Below, piece after piece: positions 1 through 9,977 of a DNA stretch of 64,000 bases. The translations under genes were made by a program, and so were the position numbers. The notes below the pieces were generated by a model, which saw nothing but the letters and a program-made list of their open reading frames with translations, had not been told where the DNA came from and made no database searches. This DNA comes from Marinobacterium litorale DSM 23545 (lineage in GTDB: Bacteria > Pseudomonadota > Gammaproteobacteria > Pseudomonadales > Balneatricaceae), in NCBI RefSeq assembly GCF_000428985.1, contig NZ_AUAZ01000008.1, forward strand, positions 1 through 64,000, written 5' to 3'. Each line of letters opens with the position of its first letter. Positions within the stretch are counted from its first letter, which is position 1.

Positions 1-211
1 AGAGCTTATGCCGCTGACTGGCGAGGCTGGACTCGATATCTCGAAGGCTTTGTCGGCCAGAAATCTGGGACATCGCAATGCCAATGAACTGATCCCAGCG
101 TGAAGCAGAACGGAGCTTTTGCCCTACATGATGCTCACGGGCCGTTCGCTCGAAATCATGTCTGGACAAGGGCTGGAGCAACTGATGAAACGCGGTGTTA
201 TGATGAGACAA
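1..211 (-). mobile_element. IS4-type transposase, N-terminal part, cut by the window edge
   Basis: The minus strand is open from about 211 to the window start and encodes roughly 70 residues. They read SHHNTAFHQLLQPLSRHDFE, then a stretch with RWDQFIGIAMSQISGRQSLRDIE and ending RHKL. This matches the N-terminal (DUF4372-like) domain of IS4-family DDE transposases, where a W-Q-F...S-L-R-D-I pattern is typical. The DDE catalytic residues lie outside the window, so intactness cannot be judged. The likely start is TTG at 211, preceded on the minus strand by AAAGGA at a good distance. That ribosome binding site lies inside a long hairpin (see the next feature). The rest of the element and its other end are to the left. 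Family assignment is from recognised sequence pattern, not a search. Confidence 0.75.
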
Positions 212-280
212 AGCCTGAATCCTTTGTGAGTAGAGTGTTTGGTCGCACTCTCATTTTACTCACTCGGATTCAGGCTTTTT
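210..280. repeat. Long inverted repeat over the transposase start and RBS
   Basis: AAAGCCTGAATCC at 210-222 pairs with GGATTCAGGCTTT at 266-278, and the inner arms GTGAGTAGAGTG and CACTCTCATTTTACTCAC also pair partly. The hairpin is flanked by T-rich sequence on the plus strand (TTTTT to 280), so it could terminate transcription entering the element. On the minus strand it covers the AAAGGA ribosome binding site and abuts the TTG start of the transposase. Such structures in IS elements are known to hide the start from read-through messenger RNA. The function here is inferred. Confidence 0.6.
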
Positions 281-446
281 CATTTACTGCTATTTATGGG
301 ACAGCAGTGCTATTGGGGCCGGTTTTTTTTCGCCTGCTAATTGCGACTAATCTTGCTCTGAGTCATTCTCTGTTCAGGGAGGGGCTTATAAGTTATAGCC
401 AGTTGAATATTGCCGCGTATGACGGCCTTATGGAGAGGAATAAACG
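281..446. other. Non-coding gap: probable IS end and cytochrome promoter region
   Basis: No credible gene lies here. The element upstream of the transposase must end somewhere in this stretch; the segment near 297-320 (TATGGGACAGCAGTGC) is a candidate end, but the partner inverted repeat is outside the window. The remainder, about 330-440, would carry the promoter of the cytochrome gene. No clear -35/-10 pair was identified. A purine-rich site (GAGAGGAA) just before 447 fits a ribosome binding site. Confidence 0.4.
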
Positions 447-755
447 ATGATGAAAACAATAACAGCCGCAGCTGCGGTTCTGTCTCTGTCTTTTGTGGCG
501 CAGGGCGTGTCAGCTCAAACCGGTGAGGAGATCGTTGCCAAGCACTGTAAAGCCTGCCATGACGCGGGTGTCGGCGGTGCACCCAAGCTCGATGACAAGG
601 CGGCCTGGGAGCCCCGTTTGGCAAAGGGTACTGACGGTATGTTGTCTACGGTTCTCTCCGGTAAGGGGGCAATGCCGCCGAAAGGTACCTGTATGAGCTG
701 CTCCGAGGATGAGCTGAAGGCGGCGATTGAGGTATTAACTGCGGGGGTACGCTAG
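447..755 (+). CDS. Cytochrome c5-type monoheme protein
   Basis: A 102-residue periplasmic class I c-type cytochrome. Residues 1-23 form a signal peptide ending in GVSA before QTGEE. A single heme site CKACH lies at about 35-39, and a Met in the GAMPPKG segment is the likely axial ligand. The CMSCSEDEL motif near the C-terminus carries the cysteine pair typical of cytochrome c5 proteins. It would carry electrons in the periplasm, plausibly to terminal oxidases such as the cbb3 enzyme encoded in this window. It stands alone next to the IS element. Start chosen at the first of two ATG codons, after GAGAGGAATAAACG. Confidence 0.88.
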   Translation: MMKTITAAAAVLSLSFVAQGVSAQTGEEIVAKHCKACHDAGVGGAPKLDDKAAWEPRLAKGTDGMLSTVLSGKGAMPPKGTCMSCSEDELKAAIEVLTAGVR

Positions 756-867
756 GTTTTCAGGTTGTCAGGGGAGTATGTAGATTGCTCCCTTTCCCGG
801 CAGAGAAAGTGATGTATGCCTGCTATGCTGGAGGAGAGCAGTAACTCATAATAAAAGGAGCTCGTCC

Positions 868-1491
868 TTGGCTAATTCATTTACAGCGCTTCCTCTTGCC
901 AGGCTCGAAAGTGTCCCCCACCTGCTACGGCCTGAGCATCAACAGTCACCGCCAGATCTTTATTCACCCGCTGTGCTGGTAATGACAGACTTTCTGACCA
1001 CATCCCCGGTGAGTATTGAGCAGTCCTGTCAGGTCGATCACGCACTCGCATTCATGAAACGCCAACAGGTTAGATTGCTCTTTGCTATCGATGAAAAATC
1101 CGCGCTTTGCGGCATCATCGCCGCAAGGGATTTAACCGGTGATGGTGTCATTCGCTGTATTCAACAAAGCGGTATCAGTCGAGATCAACTAACGGTGCGT
1201 GAGTTGATGCTTCCGGTACTGGATTCGCGTGTGATCGATTACGCGGATGTGGAGCGGGCTTGCATCGGTCAGGTGATGTCGACGCTGACCCAGGCTTCCA
1301 GTCAACATCTGCTGGTTGTCGATCAGGGGTTGGCGGGTGTTCAGCGAATTCGCGGTATTATCTCTGCCAGTAACATAAGCCGGACGTTGAATCAGGACTT
1401 CGCGGTTATCGCGGAGTCAGGTTCATTTGCGGGCCTGGAGTCCGCGCTACACAGCGGAAAGTCGGTTTCGCGAATGACATCAACACTTTGA
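868..1491 (+). CDS. CBS-domain protein
   Basis: A 207-residue soluble protein with two CBS motifs. The first covers roughly residues 35-90 (MTDFLTTSPVSIEQ...GIIAARDLTGD) and the second about 105-175 (VRELMLPVLDSRVIDYADVE...RIRGIISASNIS). CBS pairs bind adenine nucleotides and sense energy state; the ligand here is unknown. The start is TTG with AAAAGGAG seven bases upstream; no ATG is better placed. It is followed by a terminator, so it is probably a single-gene unit. Proteins of this layout occur widely in marine gammaproteobacteria without a defined role. Confidence 0.75.
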   Translation: MANSFTALPLARLESVPHLLRPEHQQSPPDLYSPAVLVMTDFLTTSPVSIEQSCQVDHALAFMKRQQVRLLFAIDEKSALCGIIAARDLTGDGVIRCIQQSGISRDQLTVRELMLPVLDSRVIDYADVERACIGQVMSTLTQASSQHLLVVDQGLAGVQRIRGIISASNISRTLNQDFAVIAESGSFAGLESALHSGKSVSRMTSTL

Positions 1492-1526
1492 TCTTTGTGC
1501 GTTTTCCGGTAGTTTTCGGACAAGGA

Positions 1527-1556
1527 GTCGGGCATTTGAGCCCGACATGCGCTTTT
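1527..1556 (+). terminator. Rho-independent terminator after the CBS gene
   Basis: GTCGGGC at 1527-1533 pairs with GCCCGAC at 1540-1546 around a six-base loop, followed by ATGCGCTTTTTG. It separates the CBS gene from the PAS-GGDEF gene. Confidence 0.8.
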
Positions 1557-1581
1557 TGCTTCTAGCCCCGGGAGAATAAGC

Positions 1582-2484
1582 ATGGCAAACCCCTTGGAGA
1601 GCCAGGTGGAACGGTACGACGCACTGCTGTCAGCGTCGGCGGACATGGTGATTGTGTTAGTGGATGGACAGGTCGAGTACTGTCATCCGGGTGAATCAAC
1701 CTGGTTGCATTCGGAGATGCTGAAAGGTGTGAGGCTGGATAAGCTTCTGCCTTCAGATCTGCTGACTCAGGTTCAAGCGACAATTGAGCGCGCCCAAGCG
1801 ACACCTGGAAATGTCGAGTCGGTCGAGTACGTGTTTCGTCCAGAACATATGGTGACCTTGAAAGAGGCGGGTTTGCGTGAACCGATTTGGTTTGAAGCGC
1901 GCTTTGTCGCCACGAATGCTGGCGATGTGATCTGGAGTGCCCGGGATATAAATGAGCGCAAAAAGTTACAGCGGAAGGTCACCAATCAGGCCCAGCGGGA
2001 TCCTTTAACGGGTGCTTACAACCGCCGCGCTTTAATGACGGTAATGGCGCAGACCGTGGCTCAGGCGCAGCGCTATGACTGGACCTGCAGTGTTTTACTC
2101 ATCGATGTGGATGATTTCAGCAAGATCAACGACCAGCAGGGTTGGGATGCCGGTGATCAGCTACTGCAGCAGATCGTAACCGGTATTCATAAGCTGAAGC
2201 GTACCGCAGACTTTTTAGCGCGCTATGGCGATGATCAGTTGGTTCTATTTCTGCCGGAAACCAACCACGACCAAGGCATGGCCGCCGGTGAGCGCGTGCG
2301 GAATCTGGTCCAGGAGATGGAGATGCCCTATCCAACGGGCGATCTGCAATGCACGGTCAGTGTGGGTGTAGCTGGGCTTCAGGGGCTCGAGGATACGGCA
2401 GCGGATATGCTAAAGCGCGCTGAAGAGAATCTTTATGTGGCTCGCAGCAGTGGCGGTAATCGTGTTGAGGGTGAGTCTAGCTGA
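1582..2484 (+). CDS. PAS protein with degenerate GGDEF domain, likely c-di-GMP receptor
   Basis: 300 residues: a PAS-like sensor region (about 10-125) and a GGDEF fold (about 135-295). The catalytic signature is altered: residues 216-220 read GDDQL instead of GG(D/E)EF, so the essential acidic residue is Gln and the second Gly is Asp. Cyclase activity is therefore unlikely. Five residues before it, RTAD at 207-210 preserves the RxxD inhibitory site that binds c-di-GMP. Known proteins with this pattern act as c-di-GMP effectors, so that is the inferred role. No transmembrane segment. The 3' end overlaps rarD, which converges, by 8 nt. Confidence 0.85.
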   Translation: MANPLESQVERYDALLSASADMVIVLVDGQVEYCHPGESTWLHSEMLKGVRLDKLLPSDLLTQVQATIERAQATPGNVESVEYVFRPEHMVTLKEAGLREPIWFEARFVATNAGDVIWSARDINERKKLQRKVTNQAQRDPLTGAYNRRALMTVMAQTVAQAQRYDWTCSVLLIDVDDFSKINDQQGWDAGDQLLQQIVTGIHKLKRTADFLARYGDDQLVLFLPETNHDQGMAAGERVRNLVQEMEMPYPTGDLQCTVSVGVAGLQGLEDTAADMLKRAEENLYVARSSGGNRVEGESS

Positions 2485-3370
2485 GTTTCTCTAACTGGCG
2501 CTCACGCTTCAGGTTCTGGTAAAGATCGCGGCTGAAGATCGCCAAGGCTATCCAAATCAGGATAAAACTGATCAGTGTATCCGTGTCCACCGTCTCATCG
2601 AGCAGGGTGATCGCCGTTACGAACTGGATCGAGGGTGTGAGGTAGTTGGCAAAGCCCAGAATTGATAACGGCAGCAGCCGGGCGGCAGATGCAAACGCCA
2701 GCAGCGGTACGGCGGTCAGTACGCCTGCGCCAATCAGGAGTAGAGGGTGGGTGGTAAAGTAGCCGCCCTCTGCGTTGCCAAGTTCAAACCAGCTGAATGT
2801 GGCCAGTGCCAGCGGCAGAACCAGTGCTGTTTCAACCAGTAAGCCCGGTAGCGGTTCCACATCAACCTGTTTGCGTGCCAGCCCGTACAAGCCGAATACG
2901 AACGGCAGTGCCAACGCGATCCAGGGGATTCCGCCTTCACAGTAGATGCGATAGCCGACGCCGACAGTGGCGGTTACCAGCGCTGCCAGCTGGTGTGGGC
3001 TGATTTTCTCTTTCAGAATCAAAACGCCAAGCATGACGCTTACCAGTGGCGTCAGGTAGTACCCCAGGCTTGCTTCCACAACCTGTGCCTGAGAGACCGC
3101 CCAGATATAAATGCCCCAGTTCAGACTAATCAAGATAGAGCTGATCAGCAGGCGCTTAAGCTTACTCGGTGCTTTTAATAGCTCAATACAGCTCTGGAGT
3201 TGTCCGCGCAGCAACAACACGCCAAAAACGAACAGCGCGCTCCAGATAATGCGGTGGGCCAAAACCTCAATGGCGGGCACAGACGCAAGCAGGTGGAAAT
3301 AAAGCCCAAAACCGCCCCAAATGCTGTAGGCAACGAGCGCATGGGCCACGCCTTTGGCGGAAATGGGCAT
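2477..3370 (-). CDS. rarD: RarD-type EamA/DMT transporter
   Basis: A 297-residue inner-membrane protein with about ten hydrophobic helices. The N-terminus (GVAHALVAYSIWGGFGLYF) and the length fit the RarD branch of the drug/metabolite transporter superfamily. The substrate is not established for the family. The ATG is preceded by a CCGGAGA ribosome site. It lies 25 bp downstream of hisC on the same strand and may be co-transcribed with it. Its end overlaps the PAS-GGDEF gene by 8 nt. Confidence 0.85.
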   Translation of the reverse strand: MPISAKGVAHALVAYSIWGGFGLYFHLLASVPAIEVLAHRIIWSALFVFGVLLLRGQLQSCIELLKAPSKLKRLLISSILISLNWGIYIWAVSQAQVVEASLGYYLTPLVSVMLGVLILKEKISPHQLAALVTATVGVGYRIYCEGGIPWIALALPFVFGLYGLARKQVDVEPLPGLLVETALVLPLALATFSWFELGNAEGGYFTTHPLLLIGAGVLTAVPLLAFASAARLLPLSILGFANYLTPSIQFVTAITLLDETVDTDTLISFILIWIALAIFSRDLYQNLKRERQLEKLS

Positions 3371-3395
3371 CGTGTCTCCGGAGTGAATGCTGTCC

Positions 3396-4475
3396 TTAGC
3401 TCACGGGCAGGCGTTGGATGTCTGGGTGCTTCTCAAGGGTGCTGATCAGCAGCGCCATCTGGTCATCAGTTCCCACTGTGATGCGCAGATAGTTCGCAAT
3501 GTCGGGTCGGCTGAAGTGGCGCACCAAAATATTGTGGGTTCTCAGGTAGCCCATTAACTCGGCTGCTTCCAGATAGCGGTGACGCACGAACAGAAAGTTG
3601 GTACTTGATGGCAGGCAGATGAAGCCGAGCTCTGCCAGCTCCTGGGCGCTGTGGTCCCGAGTTGCCATGACTTGATCGCAGGTGGCACGAAAGTAGCTTT
3701 CATCTGCCAGCGCAGCGCAGCCCGCCTCAATTGCCAGCATATCCATCGGATAGGAGTTAAAGCTGTTTTTGACTCGCTCCAGACCATCGATCAGATCAGC
3801 GTGTCCCAGTGCATATCCTATGCGCAGCCCGGCGAGCGAGCGCGATTTGGAGAATGTCTGTACGACCAGCAGGTTGGGGTACTGCTCAACCAGGGTTGCT
3901 GCGCTGGCGGCGCCGAAGTCGACATAGGCTTCATCAACCAGCACGAGGCTGTTCTGATTGCGCTTGAGCAGCTTTTCAATGTCATCGATTCCCAGGGCAA
4001 TACCGGTCGGTGCGTTGGGGTTCGCAAAGATAATGCCGCCGTTATCGGTGCTGTAATCATCCAGGCAGATTTGGAATTCATCATCCAGAGGGACTTTCCG
4101 ATGTTCAATGCCATACAGGTTGGCATAGACATCGTAGAAACTGTATGTCGTCTCAGGCATCAGCAGGGGCTTGTTCTGGCGGAAAAATGCCATAAATGCC
4201 AGAGCCAGTACTTCGTCAGAGCCGTTGCCAATAAAAACCTGCGAGCGAGTGAGTCCAAAATGCGCTGCCAGGGCTGCTTTCAGAGGGGTCGCATCGGGGT
4301 CCGGGTAGAGTCGCAGTCGATCGTAGTCGAACGCTCGTAAGACTGCCGACACGCCCGGAGCAGGCGGGTAGGGGTTCTCGTTGGTGTTGAGCTTGGTGAG
4401 ATTCGCGACACGCGGCTGCTCGCCCGGAGTATAGGGAACCAGCGACTGGATGGCGGGACTCCAGAATTTGCTCAT
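3396..4475 (-). CDS. hisC: Histidinol-phosphate aminotransferase
   Basis: A fold-type I PLP enzyme catalysing transfer of an amino group from glutamate to imidazole-acetol phosphate in histidine synthesis. Seen: an N-terminal LNTNENPYPP, the VDEAYVDF motif and the PLP lysine in QTFSKSRSLAGLRIGYALG. Starting at ATG 4475 (MSKFWSPAI) gives 359 residues, the usual family length. A TTG at 4511 would add 12 residues that do not look conserved. No other his genes are near, so it is an isolated copy, as is common in gammaproteobacteria, and paralogues may act on aromatic amino acids instead. Confidence 0.88.
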   Translation of the reverse strand: MSKFWSPAIQSLVPYTPGEQPRVANLTKLNTNENPYPPAPGVSAVLRAFDYDRLRLYPDPDATPLKAALAAHFGLTRSQVFIGNGSDEVLALAFMAFFRQNKPLLMPETTYSFYDVYANLYGIEHRKVPLDDEFQICLDDYSTDNGGIIFANPNAPTGIALGIDDIEKLLKRNQNSLVLVDEAYVDFGAASAATLVEQYPNLLVVQTFSKSRSLAGLRIGYALGHADLIDGLERVKNSFNSYPMDMLAIEAGCAALADESYFRATCDQVMATRDHSAQELAELGFICLPSSTNFLFVRHRYLEAAELMGYLRTHNILVRHFSRPDIANYLRITVGTDDQMALLISTLEKHPDIQRLPVS

Positions 4476-4623
4476 GGTGTTCGTATGCCTGGCAATTACA
4501 AATGGAAACAAGCGCAGAAGAATATCAGATCCCCCCGCGCCATGCGAGATGGGGCTATAGTGGATACAGGCGCAGACGGAAAACAGGTCCTGTATTCCTG
4601 TCGTTGGACGCTGTTAGAATAAC

Positions 4624-5412
4624 ATGACTCTTGTCTCTGATAATGGACAATTAAGGTTGCCTCGATTCAAGCATAAGTATCTCGATGTAAGACGGTTTGC
4701 CAGCGAGCTGATTCTTGCGCTGCTTCTGTTTGTGGCTGTTTTTCTACTCGCCTCCGAGCTCAACCTCAGCGAGGCGCTGTACCTGTGGTCACAACAGGTG
4801 GATGTTTATCAGCTGGATGAGTTGATGCTCAGCGTTCTGGTGGTGGGGCCTCTGTACTTGGCTATCTTTGCGTATCGAAGATTGCGCGAGATCCGCCATC
4901 TCGTGGAGGAGGCCAATACCGACGCGTTGACCGGAATTCTCAATCGACGCCGGGCCATGGAGTTGCTCTCGCACGAGGTTCGCCGCGCACATCGCTATCG
5001 GCGGGAGCTGTCGATCATTCTGTTTGATATCGACCATTTTAAGGATATCAACGACATCTATGGACATCCGGTCGGTGATCAGGTTTTGCGCCTGTGTACA
5101 CGGCTCGCTGCGGGGCGGATACGGGATCTGGACCTGTTGGCCCGTACCGGGGGCGAAGAGTTTATGGTGATCACCACGGAAACGCCGGGTTCAGGTGCCA
5201 CTGAGCTTGCAGAGCGCCTGAGGTCTGCCATCGAGTCGGCCAGCTTTGGACTTGATCAGTGCGTCACGGCCAGTTTCGGTGTTTCTCAGTTACGTCCTGG
5301 GGAAAGCTTTGCCGCCTTGATGCAGCGAGCTGATGAGCGCTTGTACTGGGCGAAACGTCAGGGAAGAAATCGGGTAAAAGGGCCTGACCCGGAGGGTCAG
5401 TCGTCACCTTAA
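4624..5412 (+). CDS. Membrane-bound diguanylate cyclase
   Basis: 262 residues. Two hydrophobic helices (about 27-45 and 65-84) anchor a GGDEF domain (about 95-250). The active motif is GGEEF at 176-180, and the metal-binding FDIDHFKDIND is intact. RDLD at 167-170 sits five residues before it and forms a product-inhibition site. It should make c-di-GMP from two GTP at the inner membrane, with feedback control. No separate sensory domain is visible beyond the membrane segment. It converges with ectR (9-bp gap). Confidence 0.9.
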   Translation: MTLVSDNGQLRLPRFKHKYLDVRRFASELILALLLFVAVFLLASELNLSEALYLWSQQVDVYQLDELMLSVLVVGPLYLAIFAYRRLREIRHLVEEANTDALTGILNRRRAMELLSHEVRRAHRYRRELSIILFDIDHFKDINDIYGHPVGDQVLRLCTRLAAGRIRDLDLLARTGGEEFMVITTETPGSGATELAERLRSAIESASFGLDQCVTASFGVSQLRPGESFAALMQRADERLYWAKRQGRNRVKGPDPEGQSSP

Positions 5413-5421
5413 GCTTTCGGC

Positions 5422-5961
5422 TTACTGTATCGGGCGATCCAGGGCTCCGATATCCAGCATGGGAGCCGCATCAATCTGATCGGCGTTGAGTAGCCCGGAT
5501 ATATGCTGTAGGGAGGCCACAATCATCGATTGCTCCCAGTCCGGCAGGTGGTCAAATTGATCGATAAAGCGATCTTGAAGCGTCGTCGGAGCGGATTTAA
5601 GTAACTCAATGCCGGCCTGTGTCGGGCAGGCCAGTACTTTACGTTTGTCTGTCTGGCTTCTTTCCCTTCTGACCAATCCCTTTAATTCCAGTCGGTCAAG
5701 AATACTGGTTACGGTAGCCTGTGCCAGGTTCATCTTGCGTGCGAGCACACCGATGGTGATTGCACCTTCTGCGTCCAATGTCTGCATCGTCATAAGCTGG
5801 GGCATTGTCAGCCCGGTGATGCGGCTGAGCTGCTTATCGTGCATATCGGTAACGCGAATAATCTGGCGCAACAACACCAAGACGTCCTGACTTCTCGCCA
5901 TATCTACCCAGTTCTTCTCAAAGGAATCTATTGGAATAGCGGGGTTTTTAGCCTGATTCAT
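5422..5961 (-). CDS. ectR: MarR-family regulator of ectoine synthesis (EctR-like)
   Basis: A 179-residue MarR-family winged-helix protein, with the wing-region motif VTSILDRLELKGLVRRERSQTDKRK in mid-protein. It is divergent from ectA, the position of EctR, a repressor of ectABC-ask in halotolerant bacteria. ATG 5961 is chosen because AAGGTG precedes it; ATG 6003 would add 14 residues without a clear ribosome site. The 222-bp gap to ectA must hold both promoters and the operator. Role as ectoine regulator is inferred from position. Confidence 0.82.
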   Translation of the reverse strand: MNQAKNPAIPIDSFEKNWVDMARSQDVLVLLRQIIRVTDMHDKQLSRITGLTMPQLMTMQTLDAEGAITIGVLARKMNLAQATVTSILDRLELKGLVRRERSQTDKRKVLACPTQAGIELLKSAPTTLQDRFIDQFDHLPDWEQSMIVASLQHISGLLNADQIDAAPMLDIGALDRPIQ

Positions 5962-6082
5962 AGCACCTTGCAATAGAAAGCTGTCTCTAAAATTTAAATC
6001 CATTGTAACGCTAAGCAAATTAAATTGACAGGTTATCAGGGTGTAATGCGCCCAATGCCCCACAATAAGCGCGCTTCTGTGT

Positions 6083-6093
6083 TACACTATGCT
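6083..6093 (+). promoter_or_regulatory. Candidate -10 region for the ect operon
   Basis: TACACTATGCT in the ectR-ectA gap contains CTATGCT, close to the stress sigma (RpoS) -10 pattern CTATACT, and also a TACACT sigma70-like hexamer. No good -35 is placed 16-18 bp upstream. A palindromic TTTCGAAA follows at 6093-6100 and could be part of an operator. Osmotically driven RpoS-type promoters before ectA are known in halophiles; the assignment here is tentative. Confidence 0.3.
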
Positions 6094-6183
6094 TTCGAAA
6101 AGCGAACAAAAGTCGTGGTTGATTAACGCATCGCGATATGTTTTAGAATAAAAACCATCGAAACACTAAATATTCAGGATGCT

Positions 6184-6705
6184 ATGAATACCAACAAGAT
6201 GAAGATCAAGTTTCGTAAACCGGAGTCCCGTGACGGCGCGGCGGTGTACAACCTGATCAAACGCTGCCCCCCGCTCGATACGAACTCCATGTATTGCAAC
6301 CTTCTGCAGTGTGGCGATTTCGCCGACACGTCGATTGCAGCGGTGGATGAGAAAGGCAAGATGGTCGGGTTCATCTCCGGCTACATCCCGCCAAATCGTC
6401 CCGATACGCTGTTTGTCTGGCAGGTTGCTGTTTGTAAGTCAGCGCGGGGTCAGAAGTTGGGTAACCGTATGCTGATGGCGTTGGTGGATCGTCTCTCCGA
6501 TGAGGGCGTTCACTATGTTGAAACGACAATCACGCCTGATAACAAGGCGTCTCAGGCGATGTTTGCCCGTTTCTTTTCCGCGCTTAGCGCTCCCGTTGAA
6601 AAGAGCGTGAAGTTTGCGCGTGAGGACCACTTCGATGGCGCCCACGATGATGAAGTTTTGTATCGCGCAGGCCCGTTCAAACTGGCCGTTGCGATGGCGT
6701 CTTGA
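6184..6705 (+). CDS. ectA: Diaminobutyrate N-acetyltransferase
   Basis: A 173-residue GNAT-fold enzyme that acetylates L-2,4-diaminobutyrate from acetyl-CoA, the second committed step of ectoine synthesis. Seen: the EctA N-terminus with AAVYNLIKRCPPLDTNSMYC, and the acetyl-CoA loop VCKSARGQKLGNRM. Its length equals the family norm. First gene of the ectABC-ask operon; ectB starts 31 bp downstream. ATG 6184 follows AGGATGCT. Confidence 0.96.
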   Translation: MNTNKMKIKFRKPESRDGAAVYNLIKRCPPLDTNSMYCNLLQCGDFADTSIAAVDEKGKMVGFISGYIPPNRPDTLFVWQVAVCKSARGQKLGNRMLMALVDRLSDEGVHYVETTITPDNKASQAMFARFFSALSAPVEKSVKFAREDHFDGAHDDEVLYRAGPFKLAVAMAS

Positions 6706-6718
6706 AGCACGAAATTAA

Positions 6719-8011
<1,293 letters not shown>

Positions 8012-8036
8012 GCAACAGTTACAGAAGGACACGGAT

Positions 8037-8444
8037 ATGATCGTACGTACAATGGCCGAGTGCGCTGAAAATGGCCGCAAAATTTTCTCAGAAACAAATA
8101 CATGGGATAGCACCCGTTTGTCTCTGAAAGATGATGGTATGGGGTTCTCGTTCCATATTACGAATATTTACCCCAATACCGAGACCCATATTTGGTACCA
8201 GAATCACCTTGAAACGGTTTACTGCATCAGCGGTTCCGGCGAGGTGGAAACGTTGGAGGATGGCAAGGTCTATAAGATCGAGCCGGGTACAGTTTACATT
8301 CTGGACAAAAATGATCGTCATTTGCTGCGTGGCGGCCCCGAAGGGATGCAGGTAGCCTGCGCCTTCAACCCGCCGCTGCACGGCAAGGAAGTTCATGATG
8401 AAAATGGGGTGTATCCCCTGGAAGCGGAGTCTGTCGATGCCTGA
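8037..8444 (+). CDS. ectC: L-ectoine synthase
   Basis: A 135-residue cupin that closes N-gamma-acetyl-diaminobutyrate into ectoine. Seen: the family N-terminus [16 protein letters not shown], the cupin stretch [21 protein letters not shown] with metal-ligand Glu/Tyr candidates, and the later His in [12 protein letters not shown] 8037 is chosen because it gives the exact family N-terminus; an upstream in-frame start at 7953 would lie inside ectB. Its last 8 bases overlap the start of ask. Confidence 0.97.
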   Translation: MIVRTMAECAENGRKIFSETNTWDSTRLSLKDDGMGFSFHITNIYPNTETHIWYQNHLETVYCISGSGEVETLEDGKVYKIEPGTVYILDKNDRHLLRGGPEGMQVACAFNPPLHGKEVHDENGVYPLEAESVDA

Positions 8445-9897
8445 AGAAGAGACCACAGCAACTGCCCGTCATAGTGTCGAGAAGATTGGCGGAACGTCCA
8501 TGAGCCGTTTCGCCGAGTTGATGGATACCATCCTGATCGGTGACCGGAGCGGTGAGGATCTCTACCAGCGCATATTCGTCGTATCCGCCTATGGCGGTAT
8601 GACAAACCTCCTGCTGGAGCACAAAAAGAGTGGCGAGCCGGGCGTGTACGGCCGGTTCGCCAACGGTGAGCAGGAGCAAAGCTGGCACGAATCGTTGGAC
8701 AAGGTCCGTGACGAGATGCTGGCGATGAACCGCTCGCTGTTCGGTGATAGCGCTGCCTGTAGAAAGGCCGATGCCTTTATCACTGAGCGCATCGAAGGTG
8801 CGCGCAGCTGCATGGAAAACCTGCAGCAGCTGTGCCGCTATGGTCACTTTCAGCTCACGGACCACCTGCTGCGTGTACGTGAGATGCTGGCGGCAATTGG
8901 TGAATCGCACAGTGCGTTTAATACCGTTTTGGCGTTGCAGGATGCCGGTGTCAACGCCCGTCTGGTGGATCTCAGCGGTTGGCACGAGCCGGAACCGCTG
9001 CCGTTCGAAGAGATGCTGCGTTCGCATCTGGACGGTATCGATCTGGCGACAGAGCTGCCGATCGTCACTGGTTACACGCATTGTCAGCAGGGGCTGATGC
9101 GCACGTTTGACCGTGGCTACAGCGAGATGACGTTCAGTAAGATCGCGACGCTGACTAATGCCCGTGAGGCGGTAATTCATAAGGAGTTCCACCTGAGCAC
9201 GGCGGACCCCAGTATCGTTGGTCTGGACAACATCGTGACCATTGGTCGTACCAACTATGATGTGGCCGATCAGCTGTCCAACCTGGGTATGGAGGCGATT
9301 CATCCCAAAGCGGCGAAAGGACTGCGTGAGAAGGGGATCGAGCTGCGTATTAAAAACGCATTCGAGCCGGATCACTCCGGTACTCTGATCAGCCAGGACT
9401 ATTGCAGCGCAGAACCCTGTGTCGAGATCATTGCAGGCCGTAAGGGTGTATTTGCGGTGGAAGTGTTCGACCAGGATATGCTGGGCGATATCGGCTACGA
9501 GATTGAGCTTCTCCAGCTACTGCGTGAGCTGAAGGTTTACGTGATCAGCCGTGACTCCGATGCAAACAGTCAAACGTACTATCTGTCCGGGACCCGTAAG
9601 ATCATTAACCGGGCTGTGCGTTTGATCGGTGAGAAGTATGCCGGCGCTGAGGTTCAGCTACACCGGGTAGCGATTGTTTCGGCCATCGGTTCTGATATGA
9701 AGGTACCGGGTATTCTGGCCCGCACGGTATCCGCTCTGTCCGGTGCTGACATCAGTGTACAGGCGCTCCATCAGTCTGTTCGCCAGGTGGAGATGCAGGC
9801 GATAGTCCGTGAAGAGGACTACGAAAAAGCCGTACGCGCCATGCATCACGCCTTGATTGAGCGTGAGGAGCACGGTGACGTGATCTGCGCGGCGTAA
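8437..9897 (+). CDS. ask_ect: Ectoine-specific aspartate kinase
   Basis: A 486-residue aspartokinase of the branch linked to ectoine operons. It phosphorylates aspartate to feed aspartate semialdehyde to EctB. Seen: the N-terminal [12 protein letters not shown] signature, a kinase core, and two C-terminal ACT regions ([14 protein letters not shown] and [15 protein letters not shown]). ATG 8437 overlaps the ectC stop by 8 nt, indicating translational coupling. The linked form in other bacteria is less sensitive to amino-acid feedback; that property is inferred here. A hairpin follows the gene. No ectD hydroxylase is present in the window. Confidence 0.94.
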   Translation: MPEEETTATARHSVEKIGGTSMSRFAELMDTILIGDRSGEDLYQRIFVVSAYGGMTNLLLEHKKSGEPGVYGRFANGEQEQSWHESLDKVRDEMLAMNRSLFGDSAACRKADAFITERIEGARSCMENLQQLCRYGHFQLTDHLLRVREMLAAIGESHSAFNTVLALQDAGVNARLVDLSGWHEPEPLPFEEMLRSHLDGIDLATELPIVTGYTHCQQGLMRTFDRGYSEMTFSKIATLTNAREAVIHKEFHLSTADPSIVGLDNIVTIGRTNYDVADQLSNLGMEAIHPKAAKGLREKGIELRIKNAFEPDHSGTLISQDYCSAEPCVEIIAGRKGVFAVEVFDQDMLGDIGYEIELLQLLRELKVYVISRDSDANSQTYYLSGTRKIINRAVRLIGEKYAGAEVQLHRVAIVSAIGSDMKVPGILARTVSALSGADISVQALHQSVRQVEMQAIVREEDYEKAVRAMHHALIEREEHGDVICAA

Positions 9898-9925
9898 CCT
9901 GCGCGGACTACACGCACCTGAAACA

Positions 9926-9960
9926 GATCGGCCCGGCGATTTGCATCGTCGGGCCGATTG
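9926..9960. terminator. Hairpin between converging ask and a small gene
   Basis: GATCGGCCCGGCGAT pairs with ATCGTCGGGCCGATT around a short loop, giving a 14-15 bp GC-rich stem. T-runs are poor on both sides, so it may be a bidirectional terminator of moderate strength. Confidence 0.6.
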
Positions 9961-9977
9961 CCGTTCAGTACCGGATC

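Noticed and set aside
100-450. 116-residue frame on the plus strand
   Set aside because: It overlaps the transposase start and the hairpin and has no ribosome site or recognisable domain; the minus-strand reading is a clear transposase.
8365-9375. 336-residue antisense frame opposite ask
   Set aside because: A complement artefact of the aspartokinase gene, with no independent support.
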